From an uncultured Ardenticatenia bacterium (GTDB lineage Bacteria > Chloroflexota > Anaerolineae > 4572-78 > NAK82), in the NCBI GenBank assembly GCA_937127125.1, contig CAKZLO010000077.1, forward strand, positions 1-54,253: 54,253 nucleotides of DNA, in the 5' to 3' direction. The notes below the pieces were generated by a model, which saw nothing but the letters and a program-made list of their open reading frames with translations, was not told where the DNA came from and made no database searches. Positions within the stretch are counted from its first letter, which is position 1. Each line of letters opens with the position of its first letter. Both the position numbers and the translations under genes were made by a program. Shown one piece after another: positions 35,003-43,250 of the stretch.

Positions 35003-35794
35003 GTGGAGCTGATTGACACTCACTGTCATCTCGACTTTGCACCCTTTGATGGCGATCGCGATCAGGTGCTGAAGCGTGCCGTTGAGGCCGGCGTCACAGT
35101 GCTGGTCAATCCGGGTGCCGACCTGGAATCAAGCTGTCGTGCTGTGGAACTGGCCGGGCGATTTTCGCAGGTGTATGCAGCAGTCGGTGTCCATCCCCAT
35201 GACGCCACCACCTTGGACGAAACCGTGCTGCATAAGCTGGCCGAACTGGCACGCCACCCGAAGGTGGTTGCTATTGGCGAGATCGGTTTGGATTACTATC
35301 GCGACTTGTCGCCGCGCGCACAGCAACGCAATGCTTTCGAGAGGCAACTCACCCTGGCCGCTGAGCGGAAGTTGCCCGTGATCGTCCATCAGCGCGAGGC
35401 AGCTCAGGATGTGTTAGCAATACTGAAGCGTTGGCGCGCTCAACACTCTGATCAACCCGCAGGGGTGTTGCATGCCTTCTCCGGTGATCTGGTAATGGCG
35501 CGGCAGGCGCTCGAGCTGGGCTTCTACATCGGGATAGCGGGTCCGGTGACCTACGCCAACGCACGCAAGCTGCCGGAGATGTTGCCCCGCCTACCTGTGG
35601 AGCGCCTGGTGATTGAGACTGATGCCCCGTACCTGACGCCGCATCCGCACCGCGGACAGCGCAACGAGCCGGCTTATCTGCCCCTGATTGCACGGCGGCT
35701 GGCCGAGCTGCTGCGCATGCCACTCGAAACGCTGGCGACTCAGCTCACTGAGAACGCGCGGCAGATTTTTCGTTTGAACATCCCCTCCGGGTAG
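35003..35794 (+). CDS. tatD: TatD family metal-dependent hydrolase
   Basis: A 263-residue TIM-barrel hydrolase of the TatD/YcfH family, with 3'-5' DNase activity in studied members. All metal ligands are visible: DTHCHLD, the Glu in IGEIGLDYY, His in VIVHQREA, His in GVLHAFSGD and Asp in IETDAPYLTPH. The start is a GTG 13 bp after gmd. It is embedded in a glycan operon without an obvious functional link, probably a positional hitchhiker that needs the same expression. Confidence 0.93.
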   Translation: MELIDTHCHLDFAPFDGDRDQVLKRAVEAGVTVLVNPGADLESSCRAVELAGRFSQVYAAVGVHPHDATTLDETVLHKLAELARHPKVVAIGEIGLDYYRDLSPRAQQRNAFERQLTLAAERKLPVIVHQREAAQDVLAILKRWRAQHSDQPAGVLHAFSGDLVMARQALELGFYIGIAGPVTYANARKLPEMLPRLPVERLVIETDAPYLTPHPHRGQRNEPAYLPLIARRLAELLRMPLETLATQLTENARQIFRLNIPSG

Positions 35795-35822
35795 CTCCAC
35801 TGGAGCGCTTCTGAGGCGCCTG

Positions 35823-36782
35823 ATGCCTGCCACCTCTGCTGCTGGTCCCGATCTTTCCATCGTGATTGTCAACTGGAACGTGTGTGCGCTGTTGCGGCGC
35901 TGCCTGCACTCCATCTTGGCAACAATGGGGGTGTGGCCCGTAAGCGAGGTAATCGTGGTGGATTGCGCTTCCGCAGATGGCAGCGTCGCGATGGTGCAGC
36001 GTGAGTTTCCCAGCGTGCGACTGCTGAGCGCATCGGAGAATCTAGGGTATGCGCGCGGCGCCAATTGGGGGGTAGCTCAGGCCGCCGGTCGTTACCTGAT
36101 GATTATGAACCCAGATACAGAGATAGTGGATGATGCCCTTGCCACGCTGGTGCACTATATGGAGGCGCATCCGGGCGTCGGAGCGGTCGGTCCACAGTTG
36201 CGTTATGCTGACGGCAGCGCACAACCTTCACGGCGACGTTTCCCCACCCCGATGACCGCCTTCTGGGAGAGCACCTTGTTGCAGCAATGGTTCCCTCGCA
36301 ATCGCTTCGCCCAGCATTATTACATGGTCGATCAGCCGGCTGATCTTACCCAGCCGGTGGATTGGTTGGTGGGTGCTGCGCTGATGATCCGACGCGCTGC
36401 ATGGGAGCAGGTGGGCCCGCTGGACGAGGGATACTTTATGTATTTCGAGGAGCTGGATTGGTGTCGCCGCTGCCGGGCTGCCGGCTGGGAAGTCCATTAT
36501 GTGCCGCAGGCAGTGGTGATTCACCATGAAGGCAAGAGCAGTGGTCAGGTGCCGGCAGCGCGCACAGTGCGTTTTCAGCGCAGCAAAGTGCGTTACTTCC
36601 GCAAGTATCACGGCGCCGCGTGGGCGTTTCTTATTCGCGTTTTCCTGTTTATCACCTTCAGTCTGCAACTGGTCGCTGAGACGGCCAAATGGCTGATTGG
36701 ACATAAGCGGCCGCTGCGCCGTGAGCGCATGAGCGCGTATTGGCAGGTTTTGCGTTCGAGCCTGTTTGGGGACATCCGATGA
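35823..36782 (+). CDS. Family 2 glycosyltransferase (rhamnosyltransferase-like)
   Basis: A 319-residue GT2 enzyme with a GT-A fold. Nucleotide-sugar binding: LSIVIVNWNVCALLRRCLHS and VVDCASADGS. The metal-binding motif lies in YLMIMNPDTEI. VDWLVGAALMIRRAAWEQVGPLDEGYFMYFEELDWCRRC is the acceptor-side pattern of the WbbL/rhamnosyltransferase subgroup. A hydrophobic stretch near the C terminus (about 268-290) suggests membrane association. With rmd and gmd upstream, GDP-D-rhamnose is the likely donor (inference). Its stop overlaps the start of the next gene. Confidence 0.9.
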   Translation: MPATSAAGPDLSIVIVNWNVCALLRRCLHSILATMGVWPVSEVIVVDCASADGSVAMVQREFPSVRLLSASENLGYARGANWGVAQAAGRYLMIMNPDTEIVDDALATLVHYMEAHPGVGAVGPQLRYADGSAQPSRRRFPTPMTAFWESTLLQQWFPRNRFAQHYYMVDQPADLTQPVDWLVGAALMIRRAAWEQVGPLDEGYFMYFEELDWCRRCRAAGWEVHYVPQAVVIHHEGKSSGQVPAARTVRFQRSKVRYFRKYHGAAWAFLIRVFLFITFSLQLVAETAKWLIGHKRPLRRERMSAYWQVLRSSLFGDIR

Positions 36783-37942
36783 AAGTGTGCCTGCTGACGG
36801 GGGAATACCCTCCCATGCAGGGAGGCGTAGCGGATCACACGCAACACCTGGCGCGCCACCTCAGGGATATGGGGGCACAAGTCAGTGTGCTGACCTCCCA
36901 CCGGGCAATGCCACCCGATAACACACCCGATGTCGCAGTCCATTCCGTCATTCGCGGCTGGGGATGGCACTGCTGGCCTCAAATCGAGGATTGGCTGAGG
37001 GCGCATCAGCCACACGTACTGCACATTCAGTATCAGGCTGCAGCTTATGACTTAGCGGGCTGGATCAACTGGCTGCCTTGGTGGTTGCGCCGTCGCCGGG
37101 AGCGGCCGCGCGTGGTGGTCACTTTCCACGATTTGCGCGTGCCCTATCTCTTCCCCGGGGCAGGTCCGCTGCGACGCTGGTCGGTGTTGGCGCTGGCACG
37201 TTACGCCGATGGGGTGATCACCACCAATCTGGAGGACGAGCTGGCTTTGCGTCATCACTCTTGGGCAGGCCACGTGCGGCGGATACCGCTGGGCAGCAAT
37301 GTGGAAGTACAATTGCCTGCCAACTACGACCGTCGCGCCTGGCGCGTCAAACTGGGCATTGGCGAGACGGCCTCCTTGCTGGCCTACTTTGGCTTCCTCA
37401 ATCCTAGCAAAGGAGCCGAGGAGCTGGTCCTGGCGCTGGACGAGCTGATGCGCAACAACTATGATGCCCATCTGTTGATGATCGGTGCCCAAGTGGGCGA
37501 TGTGGACGCGACCAATCGCCTCTATCTGGAACGGGTGCAGCGGCGCATCCGCGAGTGCGGCCTGGAGGCACGAGTGCGCTGGACAGGACACATCCCGCCT
37601 GAGGAGGTCTCTGCTGCGCTGCTGGCGGCTGACGTTGTGGTCATGCCGTATCACGACGGCGTCTCCTTCAGACGGACGACTTTCATCGCTGCGCTGCGTC
37701 ACGGCTGTGCCGTGGTGACTACAGCCCCATCGCTCACACTGCCTGAACTGCGCGACGGGGAGAACGTGCTCCTTGTGCCGCGCAACGATGTGAGAGCACT
37801 GGCTCAGGCAATTGCACATCTGCTGAAGGATGAGGGGCTGATGGCACGTCTACGCGCCGGTGCATTGGCGTTGGGGCGCACGTTCGATTGGGAGCAAATC
37901 GCGCGTCAAACGTATGCGCTTTATCAGGAGGTGCTCGCGTGA
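36779..37942 (+). CDS. Family 4-type glycosyltransferase
   Basis: A 387-residue GT-B fold transferase. The N-terminal MKVCLLTGEYPPMQGGVADHTQHLARHLRDMG is the acceptor-domain start typical for GT4. The donor domain has LAYFGFLNPSKGAEELVLALDEL, LLMIGAQVGD, VRWTGHIPPEEVSAALLAADVVVMPY and the loop LPELRDGENVLLVP. The start ATG overlaps the preceding stop (ATGA), showing translational coupling; an earlier in-frame start would overlap GT2 needlessly. The sugar is unknown, D-rhamnose or mannose being plausible. Confidence 0.92.
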   Translation: MKVCLLTGEYPPMQGGVADHTQHLARHLRDMGAQVSVLTSHRAMPPDNTPDVAVHSVIRGWGWHCWPQIEDWLRAHQPHVLHIQYQAAAYDLAGWINWLPWWLRRRRERPRVVVTFHDLRVPYLFPGAGPLRRWSVLALARYADGVITTNLEDELALRHHSWAGHVRRIPLGSNVEVQLPANYDRRAWRVKLGIGETASLLAYFGFLNPSKGAEELVLALDELMRNNYDAHLLMIGAQVGDVDATNRLYLERVQRRIRECGLEARVRWTGHIPPEEVSAALLAADVVVMPYHDGVSFRRTTFIAALRHGCAVVTTAPSLTLPELRDGENVLLVPRNDVRALAQAIAHLLKDEGLMARLRAGALALGRTFDWEQIARQTYALYQEVLA

Positions 37943-40272
37943 GCGAGCTCGCCTTAGGGCCATCTGCTGCCTCCACCGATGTTGCGCCGGCTACCAGCGG
38001 CGCGCGTTGGATTCTTGTGGCAATCCTGGTGCTTTTTGGGGCCTTGGGTGTCGTTTACAGCGTCGTGACGCCGATTTTCGAGGCCTCGGACGAACGCTGG
38101 CACTATCCGGTGGTACGCCACATCGCGCGCACTGGCCAGCTGCCGGTGCAAGATCCTGGAAGGCGGACCGATTGGCACCAGGAGGGCAGCCAGCCACCTC
38201 TCTACTACCTGATGGCTGCGGCACTGACCGCCTGGGTGCCGACAGGCGATTTCTCCGCTGTGTACGTCCCCAATCCCCATGCTGTGGTGGGTGAACCATT
38301 GGTAGTAGGCAACAAGAACATGATGGTTCACACGGCACGCGAGGATTGGCCCTGGCGCGGTACGACGCTGGCAGTGCACCTGATTCGCCTCTTCTCACTT
38401 GGGCTGGGGGGTGTCACTGTCTGGCTGACCTATCGCATCGGTCGCTTGGCCTGCCCGGCAGACGCGCGCGTGGCACTGCTGGCTGCGGCGTTGACCGCCT
38501 TCAACCCTATGTTCCTCTTCATCAGCGCGTCGGTGAACAACGACAACTTGGCTGCGCCATTAGCTGCCGGTGCTGTGCTCGTCTTGTTGCGCGTTATGGA
38601 ACGTGGTCAGCGGGGGCGGGATGGATTGTGGTTGGGCATTCTCCTGGGGCTGGGTGCCCTGACCAAGCTGAGTGTGCTGACCCTGCTGCCGCTGGCTGTG
38701 TTGGGGCTGCTGTGGGATGCCTGGCGCGGCCAACGTCAAGGGCGTTCCCACGTATGGCGCGACACCGGGGTCAATCTGCTGCTCATTGCCATCTTGGTGA
38801 TGTTCATAGCTGGCTGGTGGTACTGGCGCAACTGGGTGCTCTACGGCGACCCAACAGGCCTTGAGCGCATGCTGGACATTGCTGGCCGTCGCCACGAACC
38901 GCTGACGCTCGCGCGGCTGTGGTATGAGTTCGAGGGGTTTCGCATCAGCTACTGGGCACTCTTCGGCGCGCTCAATATCCCGGTGGCGCGCTGGATTTAC
39001 ACTCTGCTGGATGTGCTGAGCATCATCGCGGGAGCAGGGTTGCTGTTCACTATGGCACGCCTGAGCTGGCAGGCCCGGCGCGGGCGTTCCCCCAATCCAG
39101 CGTTGATGTCCATGTCCCGGCTTCTGCTGCTAGTTGCTTGGGTGGTGCTGGTATTGATCGGGCTGCTGCGCTGGACCAGCCAGACTTATGCCACACAAGG
39201 GCGGCTGATGTTCGTTGCCATCGCTGGCATTGCCACCTTGTTGGCGCTCGGGTTGCTCGGGCTGACGCCGCATCGTGCGCGTACCCCGGTGGCTGCAGCG
39301 GTTGGCGGTGGATTGTGTCTGCTGGCAATGCTCAGTCCATGCCTCTACATCGCGCCTGCCTACGCGCGGCCGCCCTTGTTGCGTGCGAATCAGCTGCCGG
39401 ATGATGTGCAGCGCGTCAATTGGACAATCGACAGCACAATGCGCGTGCTGGGATACCGGGTGGGATCGACAGGTGCCACCCGAGCGTTCCCCACGCTGCG
39501 CCCTTACGAGCAGCTGCCCCTCACGGTCTATTGGGAGACGTTGGAGTCGCCGGCGACCAACTACAGTGTCTTTGTGCACCTGCTGGGGCGTGGACGGGGC
39601 GTAATCGGTCAGGTGAACACCTACCCCGGATTGGGGCTGTGGCCTACTACACAGTTGCGACCGGGGGACGTGGTAGCGGACACCTACCTTGTGCCAGTGG
39701 CAGCAGATGCCCTGGCGCCCACATTAGTGCGCGTGCACGTTGGCCTATATCGGTATGAAGAAGCAGGGCGGCCCGGGTTAGAAACGCGCAATGCAACGGG
39801 TGAACGGATTGAGCCATGGCTCACCACGGTTAAGCTGATCCCGTGGGAGTGGCCTCAACTTGTGCCGACACACCCGCTGGCGGTGCAGCTGGGCGATGCC
39901 ATCCTTCTCCATGGCTACGACTTGACACCCGGTGCGGAGAACACAGCCGGCCGGTACACGTTGACGCTCTATTGGGAAGCACTTGCACGGCCGGCGGCGG
40001 ATTACACAGTTTTCATCCAGGTGTGGGACGAAGGGCGCCAGGTAGCCGGATTCGACGGTCGTCCTTTGAACGGCGATTACCCCACTGACTGGTGGGAAGC
40101 AGGCGAACGTATCGTGGATCCCCATGTGCTTGAGCTGAGCGACCTGACGGCCGGGCGCTATCGCCTGCTGGTGGGGATGTATCGCCTGGACACCGGTGAG
40201 CGCCTGCCCGCCTACGGAGCGACCGGTCCCTTGCCGGATTATGCGGTCGAGGTGGAGCTGGTGCTCAGGTGA
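37939..40272 (+). CDS. GT-C fold membrane glycosyltransferase with two C-terminal beta-domains
   Basis: A 777-residue polytopic protein. The N-terminal half (about 20-500) has around ten or more membrane segments. The first extracytoplasmic loop carries the acidic FEASDERWHYPVVRHI, as in PMT/ArnT-like GT-C enzymes that use polyprenyl-phosphate sugars. LLYYLMAAALTAW-like and FNPMFLFISASVNNDN loops are also typical. After about residue 500 come two related soluble domains, each with the pattern YWE-L-x-P-x-YxVFxxL (about 540 and 690), probably binding carbohydrate outside. The GTG start overlaps the preceding stop (GTGA), with AGGAGG upstream. It is the last gene of the rmd operon. Confidence 0.82.
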   Translation: MSELALGPSAASTDVAPATSGARWILVAILVLFGALGVVYSVVTPIFEASDERWHYPVVRHIARTGQLPVQDPGRRTDWHQEGSQPPLYYLMAAALTAWVPTGDFSAVYVPNPHAVVGEPLVVGNKNMMVHTAREDWPWRGTTLAVHLIRLFSLGLGGVTVWLTYRIGRLACPADARVALLAAALTAFNPMFLFISASVNNDNLAAPLAAGAVLVLLRVMERGQRGRDGLWLGILLGLGALTKLSVLTLLPLAVLGLLWDAWRGQRQGRSHVWRDTGVNLLLIAILVMFIAGWWYWRNWVLYGDPTGLERMLDIAGRRHEPLTLARLWYEFEGFRISYWALFGALNIPVARWIYTLLDVLSIIAGAGLLFTMARLSWQARRGRSPNPALMSMSRLLLLVAWVVLVLIGLLRWTSQTYATQGRLMFVAIAGIATLLALGLLGLTPHRARTPVAAAVGGGLCLLAMLSPCLYIAPAYARPPLLRANQLPDDVQRVNWTIDSTMRVLGYRVGSTGATRAFPTLRPYEQLPLTVYWETLESPATNYSVFVHLLGRGRGVIGQVNTYPGLGLWPTTQLRPGDVVADTYLVPVAADALAPTLVRVHVGLYRYEEAGRPGLETRNATGERIEPWLTTVKLIPWEWPQLVPTHPLAVQLGDAILLHGYDLTPGAENTAGRYTLTLYWEALARPAADYTVFIQVWDEGRQVAGFDGRPLNGDYPTDWWEAGERIVDPHVLELSDLTAGRYRLLVGMYRLDTGERLPAYGATGPLPDYAVEVELVLR

Positions 40273-40294
40273 ACTGGGTGGACACAGTCCGGGT

Positions 40295-40677
40295 CAGAGC
40301 CATGCGCGTGAGCAAGCGGCAACACATACCGCTCCCTGACGGTCGCGGCTCGGATCAATTTAACCGAGCCGCGCGCGTAAGCAAGCGGCCAGAGTGCGCG
40401 CGTAAGCAAGCGGCCGGAGTGCGCGTGTGAGCAAGCGGCAACACATACCGCTCCCTGACGGTCGCGGCTCGGACTTGATCCGAGCCGCGCGCGTAAGCAA
40501 GCGGCCAGAGTGCGCGTGTGAGCAAGCGGCAACACATACCGCTCCCTGACGGTCGCGGCTCGGATTTGATCCGAGCCACGCGCGTGAGCAAGCGGTATAA
40601 TCCGCTCCCTCACGGTCGCGGCTCGGATTTGGTCGCGGCTCGGACTTGATCCGAGCCGCGCGCGTGAGCAAGCGGTC
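40295..40677. repeat. Array of dispersed GC-rich palindromic repeats
   Basis: About 380 bp of interleaved repeats. A unit with AAGCGGCAACACATACCG and CTCCCTGACGGTCGCGGCTCGG occurs at about 40311, 40431 and 40521, with variant and truncated copies at about 40589 and 40631. Each unit holds a hairpin (GCGG...CCGC), and the junctions form a second palindrome (CGGCTCGG...CCGAGCCG). All frames can stay partly open, giving spurious peptides like LAYARGSD and SEPRPSGSG. Similar REP-like repeats are known from several phyla. It follows the last gene of the glycan operon and may also act in termination. Confidence 0.85.
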
Positions 40678-40880
40678 GGGGGCTTGCAACTCAGGCCATA
40701 AGGGAGGGTGCAATTTTTAGGCACTTTTTGAAAGAAGCCTTACATGCAACACCATGTAGAAAAGTTCTCGCAAATGGCCCCAAAATCGCGCTCCAGATCG
40801 AGTGACCATCCCAGAGGGCTAACTGTTGGCTGAGAGCCAGGGGAGAAGAGAAAGTTAATCAGTTAATGTTGGAATGCGTA

Positions 40881-40909
40881 TTGACACACATTTATTTGTA
40901 TGTTATGGT
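40881..40909 (+). promoter_or_regulatory. Promoter of a candidate small RNA
   Basis: TTGACA (40881-40886), a 17-bp spacer and TATGGT (40904-40909). The start of transcription would be near 40916. Confidence 0.5.
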
Positions 40910-40915
40910 GAAATA

Positions 40916-41023
40916 TGTCATGTCCTGCATATGATAACTGCTGGTGAGTGTGCGCCAAACGGCGGGGGAACAATAGCACAACTGCCAGTCTGGGGCAATT
41001 ACCGGGCTGGCAGTTTCGTTTTG
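40916..41023 (+). ncRNA. Candidate small RNA of about 105 bases
   Basis: A promoter-like pair and a terminator-like hairpin enclose about 105 bases without a convincing reading frame or ribosome binding site. Inside is another short hairpin (GCGCCAAACGGCG). The class is unknown. It lies between the repeat array and the tRNA-Thr gene, which is on the other strand. Confidence 0.4.
40980..41021 (+). terminator. Terminator of the candidate small RNA
   Basis: AACTGCCAG (40980-40988) pairs with CTGGCAGTT (41007-41015), followed by TCGTTTTG. The loop is 18 bases, with a possible inner stem. Confidence 0.6.
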
Positions 41024-41119
41024 AAGAGCAACCGCTTCGGCGGATTTGCTCCTTGCTGAGTCGATATTCTGCACAATATGTCATGATAGGGGATAAGGCT
41101 ACCATTGCATATTGTGCAA

Positions 41120-41192
41120 AGCCACCCATCGGACTCGAACCGATAACCCGCCGCTTACGAAGCGGCTGCTCTGCCGATTGAGCTAGGGTGGC
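41120..41192 (-). tRNA. tRNA-Thr (anticodon CGT)
   Basis: A full 73-base cloverleaf can be drawn on the minus strand. The acceptor stem is GCCACCC/GGGTGGC, the D-arm GCTC/GAGC, the anticodon stem GCCGC/GCGGC with loop TTCGTAA (anticodon CGT, reading ACG), and the T-arm ATCGG-TTCGAGT-CCGAT. The discriminator base is U, and CCA is not encoded. A promoter lies 18 bp upstream. Confidence 0.96.
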
Positions 41193-41209
41193 ATAGCGTT
41201 CCAACTTCT

Positions 41210-41238
41210 ATTTTACACAGCTCACCAGAAGCTGGCAA
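41210..41238 (-). promoter_or_regulatory. Promoter of tRNA-Thr
   Basis: On the minus strand TTGCCA (41238-41233), a 17-bp spacer and TAAAAT (41215-41210), 18 bp before the tRNA 5' end. Confidence 0.65.
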
Positions 41239-41597
41239 ACCACAGCGTTCGGGAGGGGTAGCTTGGTGCCAGATCGCTTTGAATTGCCAGAAGGAAATGT
41301 GAGAACACCTCCGAATCCAAGTAGATTTGTTTTTTCCACTTGTAGTACTACTTTCCCATTCAGGCACTTTCTTGCATATGTTACAATTGTTCCTGAGACA
41401 TCGGGTGACGAGATGATACGACAGCCACCGTAATGCAGGCTCAAAAACCTGCGACAGTGAATTGTTGCGTGATCGACGGGTAATCGGTGTCCAATAGTCA
41501 GCCAATCGTCAAGATGGGATGCATGTCCTCTGTTATGCTAACGGCACGTGGATGATGGACAATCAGGTCGGAATGTCAGAGGCGGTTAGAAACAATA
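41239..41597. other. Intergenic stretch without recognisable gene
   Basis: About 360 bp between the tRNA-Thr promoter and the GH113-like gene. The open frames here are unconvincing and overlap the tRNA. I saw no strong hairpin or promoter pair; a promoter for the GH113-like gene presumably lies here but was not identified. Confidence 0.5.
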
Positions 41598-43250
41598 ATG
41601 GACTTGCAAAAGGCTTGGTCGGGCTGGGCTTTATGGTATTGTCGCCGCATCGCAGCACTTCTTCTTGCTAGTACGATCGGGGGTCTCTGTCTGGTTCTGG
41701 CGCCGGGCGCATATGCCAGTGAACCGGTAGCAGGACAGGCGAATCCAGCTTTCCAGAAAGGCATCTCGTACGCGACGTGGTGGTCCGGGGTCTATCGCAC
41801 GCCTGGCGCCGAGCTGTCGCTGCAATGGTTGCGCTCCACGGGTGCTGATTGGATCGCCCTCATCGTGACAGCTCATCAGGACGGCATCTCGGCAACCACC
41901 ATTGACCGCACGCATCCCTCGACCCCAACGGATGAAGACCTCATCCGGGCCATTGAGCTGGCGCACAACTTGGGGCTCAAGGTGATGCTCAAGCCACACC
42001 TTGACCTGTTCAACGAGGTCCCCGGGGGACCTTGGCGTGGCGACATCGGCAAAGCCTTCACTACCGAGGCGCAATGGTCTGCCTGGTTCAATGCGTACAA
42101 AGCGTTCATCAACCATTATGCTGCTTTAGCGCAGACCCATGGTGTCGAGCAATTCTGCATCGGGACCGAGTTGCTGGGTACCACTCATCGTGCCAACGAC
42201 TGGCGCGCCGTCGCCGCGGGTGTGCGTGCCATCTATAAGGGCCCAATCGTTTACGCCGCGCTCAAAGAGGGCGAGGAAACTTCCATCACCTGGTGGGATG
42301 CAGTAGATTACATCGGCGTGGATGGTTACTATCAGCTGAACCAGGACCTGGGCATCCGTCCCACGGTGGAACAAATAGAGGCCGCCTGGGTCGGCCCCAA
42401 GGCAATTCTGTCCGGGCTAGCGGCGAAATATCGCAAGCCCATCCTGCTGACCGAAATCGGCTATCGCAGCCGGCATGGCTGCACGGTGAAGCCATGGGAT
42501 TCGTGGGAGACCTCTCAACTTGACATGGAGGAGCAGGCCAACGCCTACGAGGCTGCCTTCCGCCAGCTGTACGGCCAGCCGTGGCTGGCGGGCATCTTCT
42601 GGTGGATGTGGTCGGCCGATCCCTTTGAAAGTGGGCCGTGCGATCGGGGGTACACGCCTGCGGACAAGCCGGCAGAAGACGTATTGCGACGCTGGTATGG
42701 CGGCCCGGCGCGACCTGCTGATCCGATTTTAGTGCCTGATTACTCTAACCAGCTGCCTATCTATGACGGCACGCTGGCAAGTGGCTGGCAGAATTGGTCA
42801 TGGGGCATCGGCGCGCTGGAAATGGCGTCTCCGCAGCCGTCTCCAGAGGGTGGTCCTTCCATAGCACTCACCGTGCAACCTTACGGTGCCCTCTCCTTGT
42901 GGCGCTCCGTTCCACAGGATGTGAGCCCTTACTACTGGCTAGAGTTCTACGTGCGCAGCGCCAATAGCACCTCGCCCCGTTTGTCGGTCTTCCTGACGGG
43001 AGAGGATGGAGTGGAACAACTGCGCGTGCCGGTAAATCACTGTCGCCACATCAGTGAAGGCAGCATCAGCAGCGAGTGGAAGCTGGCACGCCTGCGCCTG
43101 AGCGATCTGAATCGGGCTGGCAAACGAATCATACGGGTGAGCATCCAGGAGCAGGGTGGCCAGAATGTATCCATCTATCTCGCCTGGCTGCGCCTGGTGG
43201 CTGCCAAAAAGCCAGATCACTGGATTGCGCTGCCAGTCATTGCACGCTGA
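41598..43250 (+). CDS. Secreted GH113-like glycoside hydrolase with a C-terminal carbohydrate-binding-like domain
   Basis: A 550-residue exported protein. Residues about 17-41 form a signal peptide ending near APGAYAS. Residues about 50-375 are a TIM barrel of the GH113 type (beta-mannanase and related): GISYATWWSGVY, LGLKVMLKPHLDLF, the acid/base Glu in QFCIGTELLGTTH, the nucleophile Glu in ILLTEIGYRSRHG and WWMWSADPFE. A beta-sandwich-like domain follows (about 390-530). The tail reads WIALPVIAR, like a tail motif in another secreted protein nearby. The stop overlaps the 3' end of the convergent GT-C gene by 14 bp. Substrate: beta-mannan or a related beta-glycan (inference from family). Confidence 0.85.
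   Translation: MDLQKAWSGWALWYCRRIAALLLASTIGGLCLVLAPGAYASEPVAGQANPAFQKGISYATWWSGVYRTPGAELSLQWLRSTGADWIALIVTAHQDGISATTIDRTHPSTPTDEDLIRAIELAHNLGLKVMLKPHLDLFNEVPGGPWRGDIGKAFTTEAQWSAWFNAYKAFINHYAALAQTHGVEQFCIGTELLGTTHRANDWRAVAAGVRAIYKGPIVYAALKEGEETSITWWDAVDYIGVDGYYQLNQDLGIRPTVEQIEAAWVGPKAILSGLAAKYRKPILLTEIGYRSRHGCTVKPWDSWETSQLDMEEQANAYEAAFRQLYGQPWLAGIFWWMWSADPFESGPCDRGYTPADKPAEDVLRRWYGGPARPADPILVPDYSNQLPIYDGTLASGWQNWSWGIGALEMASPQPSPEGGPSIALTVQPYGALSLWRSVPQDVSPYYWLEFYVRSANSTSPRLSVFLTGEDGVEQLRVPVNHCRHISEGSISSEWKLARLRLSDLNRAGKRIIRVSIQEQGGQNVSIYLAWLRLVAAKKPDHWIALPVIAR

Noticed and set aside
40295-40677. CRISPR array
   Set aside because: Repeats are interleaved, of unequal spacing and nested palindromes, without unique spacers; no cas genes are near.
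40239-40724. 161-residue minus-strand open frame
   Set aside because: It is made of translated REP-like repeats and overlaps the end of the GT-C gene; not a protein gene.
41155-41505. 116-residue minus-strand open frame
   Set aside because: It overlaps the tRNA-Thr gene and its promoter.
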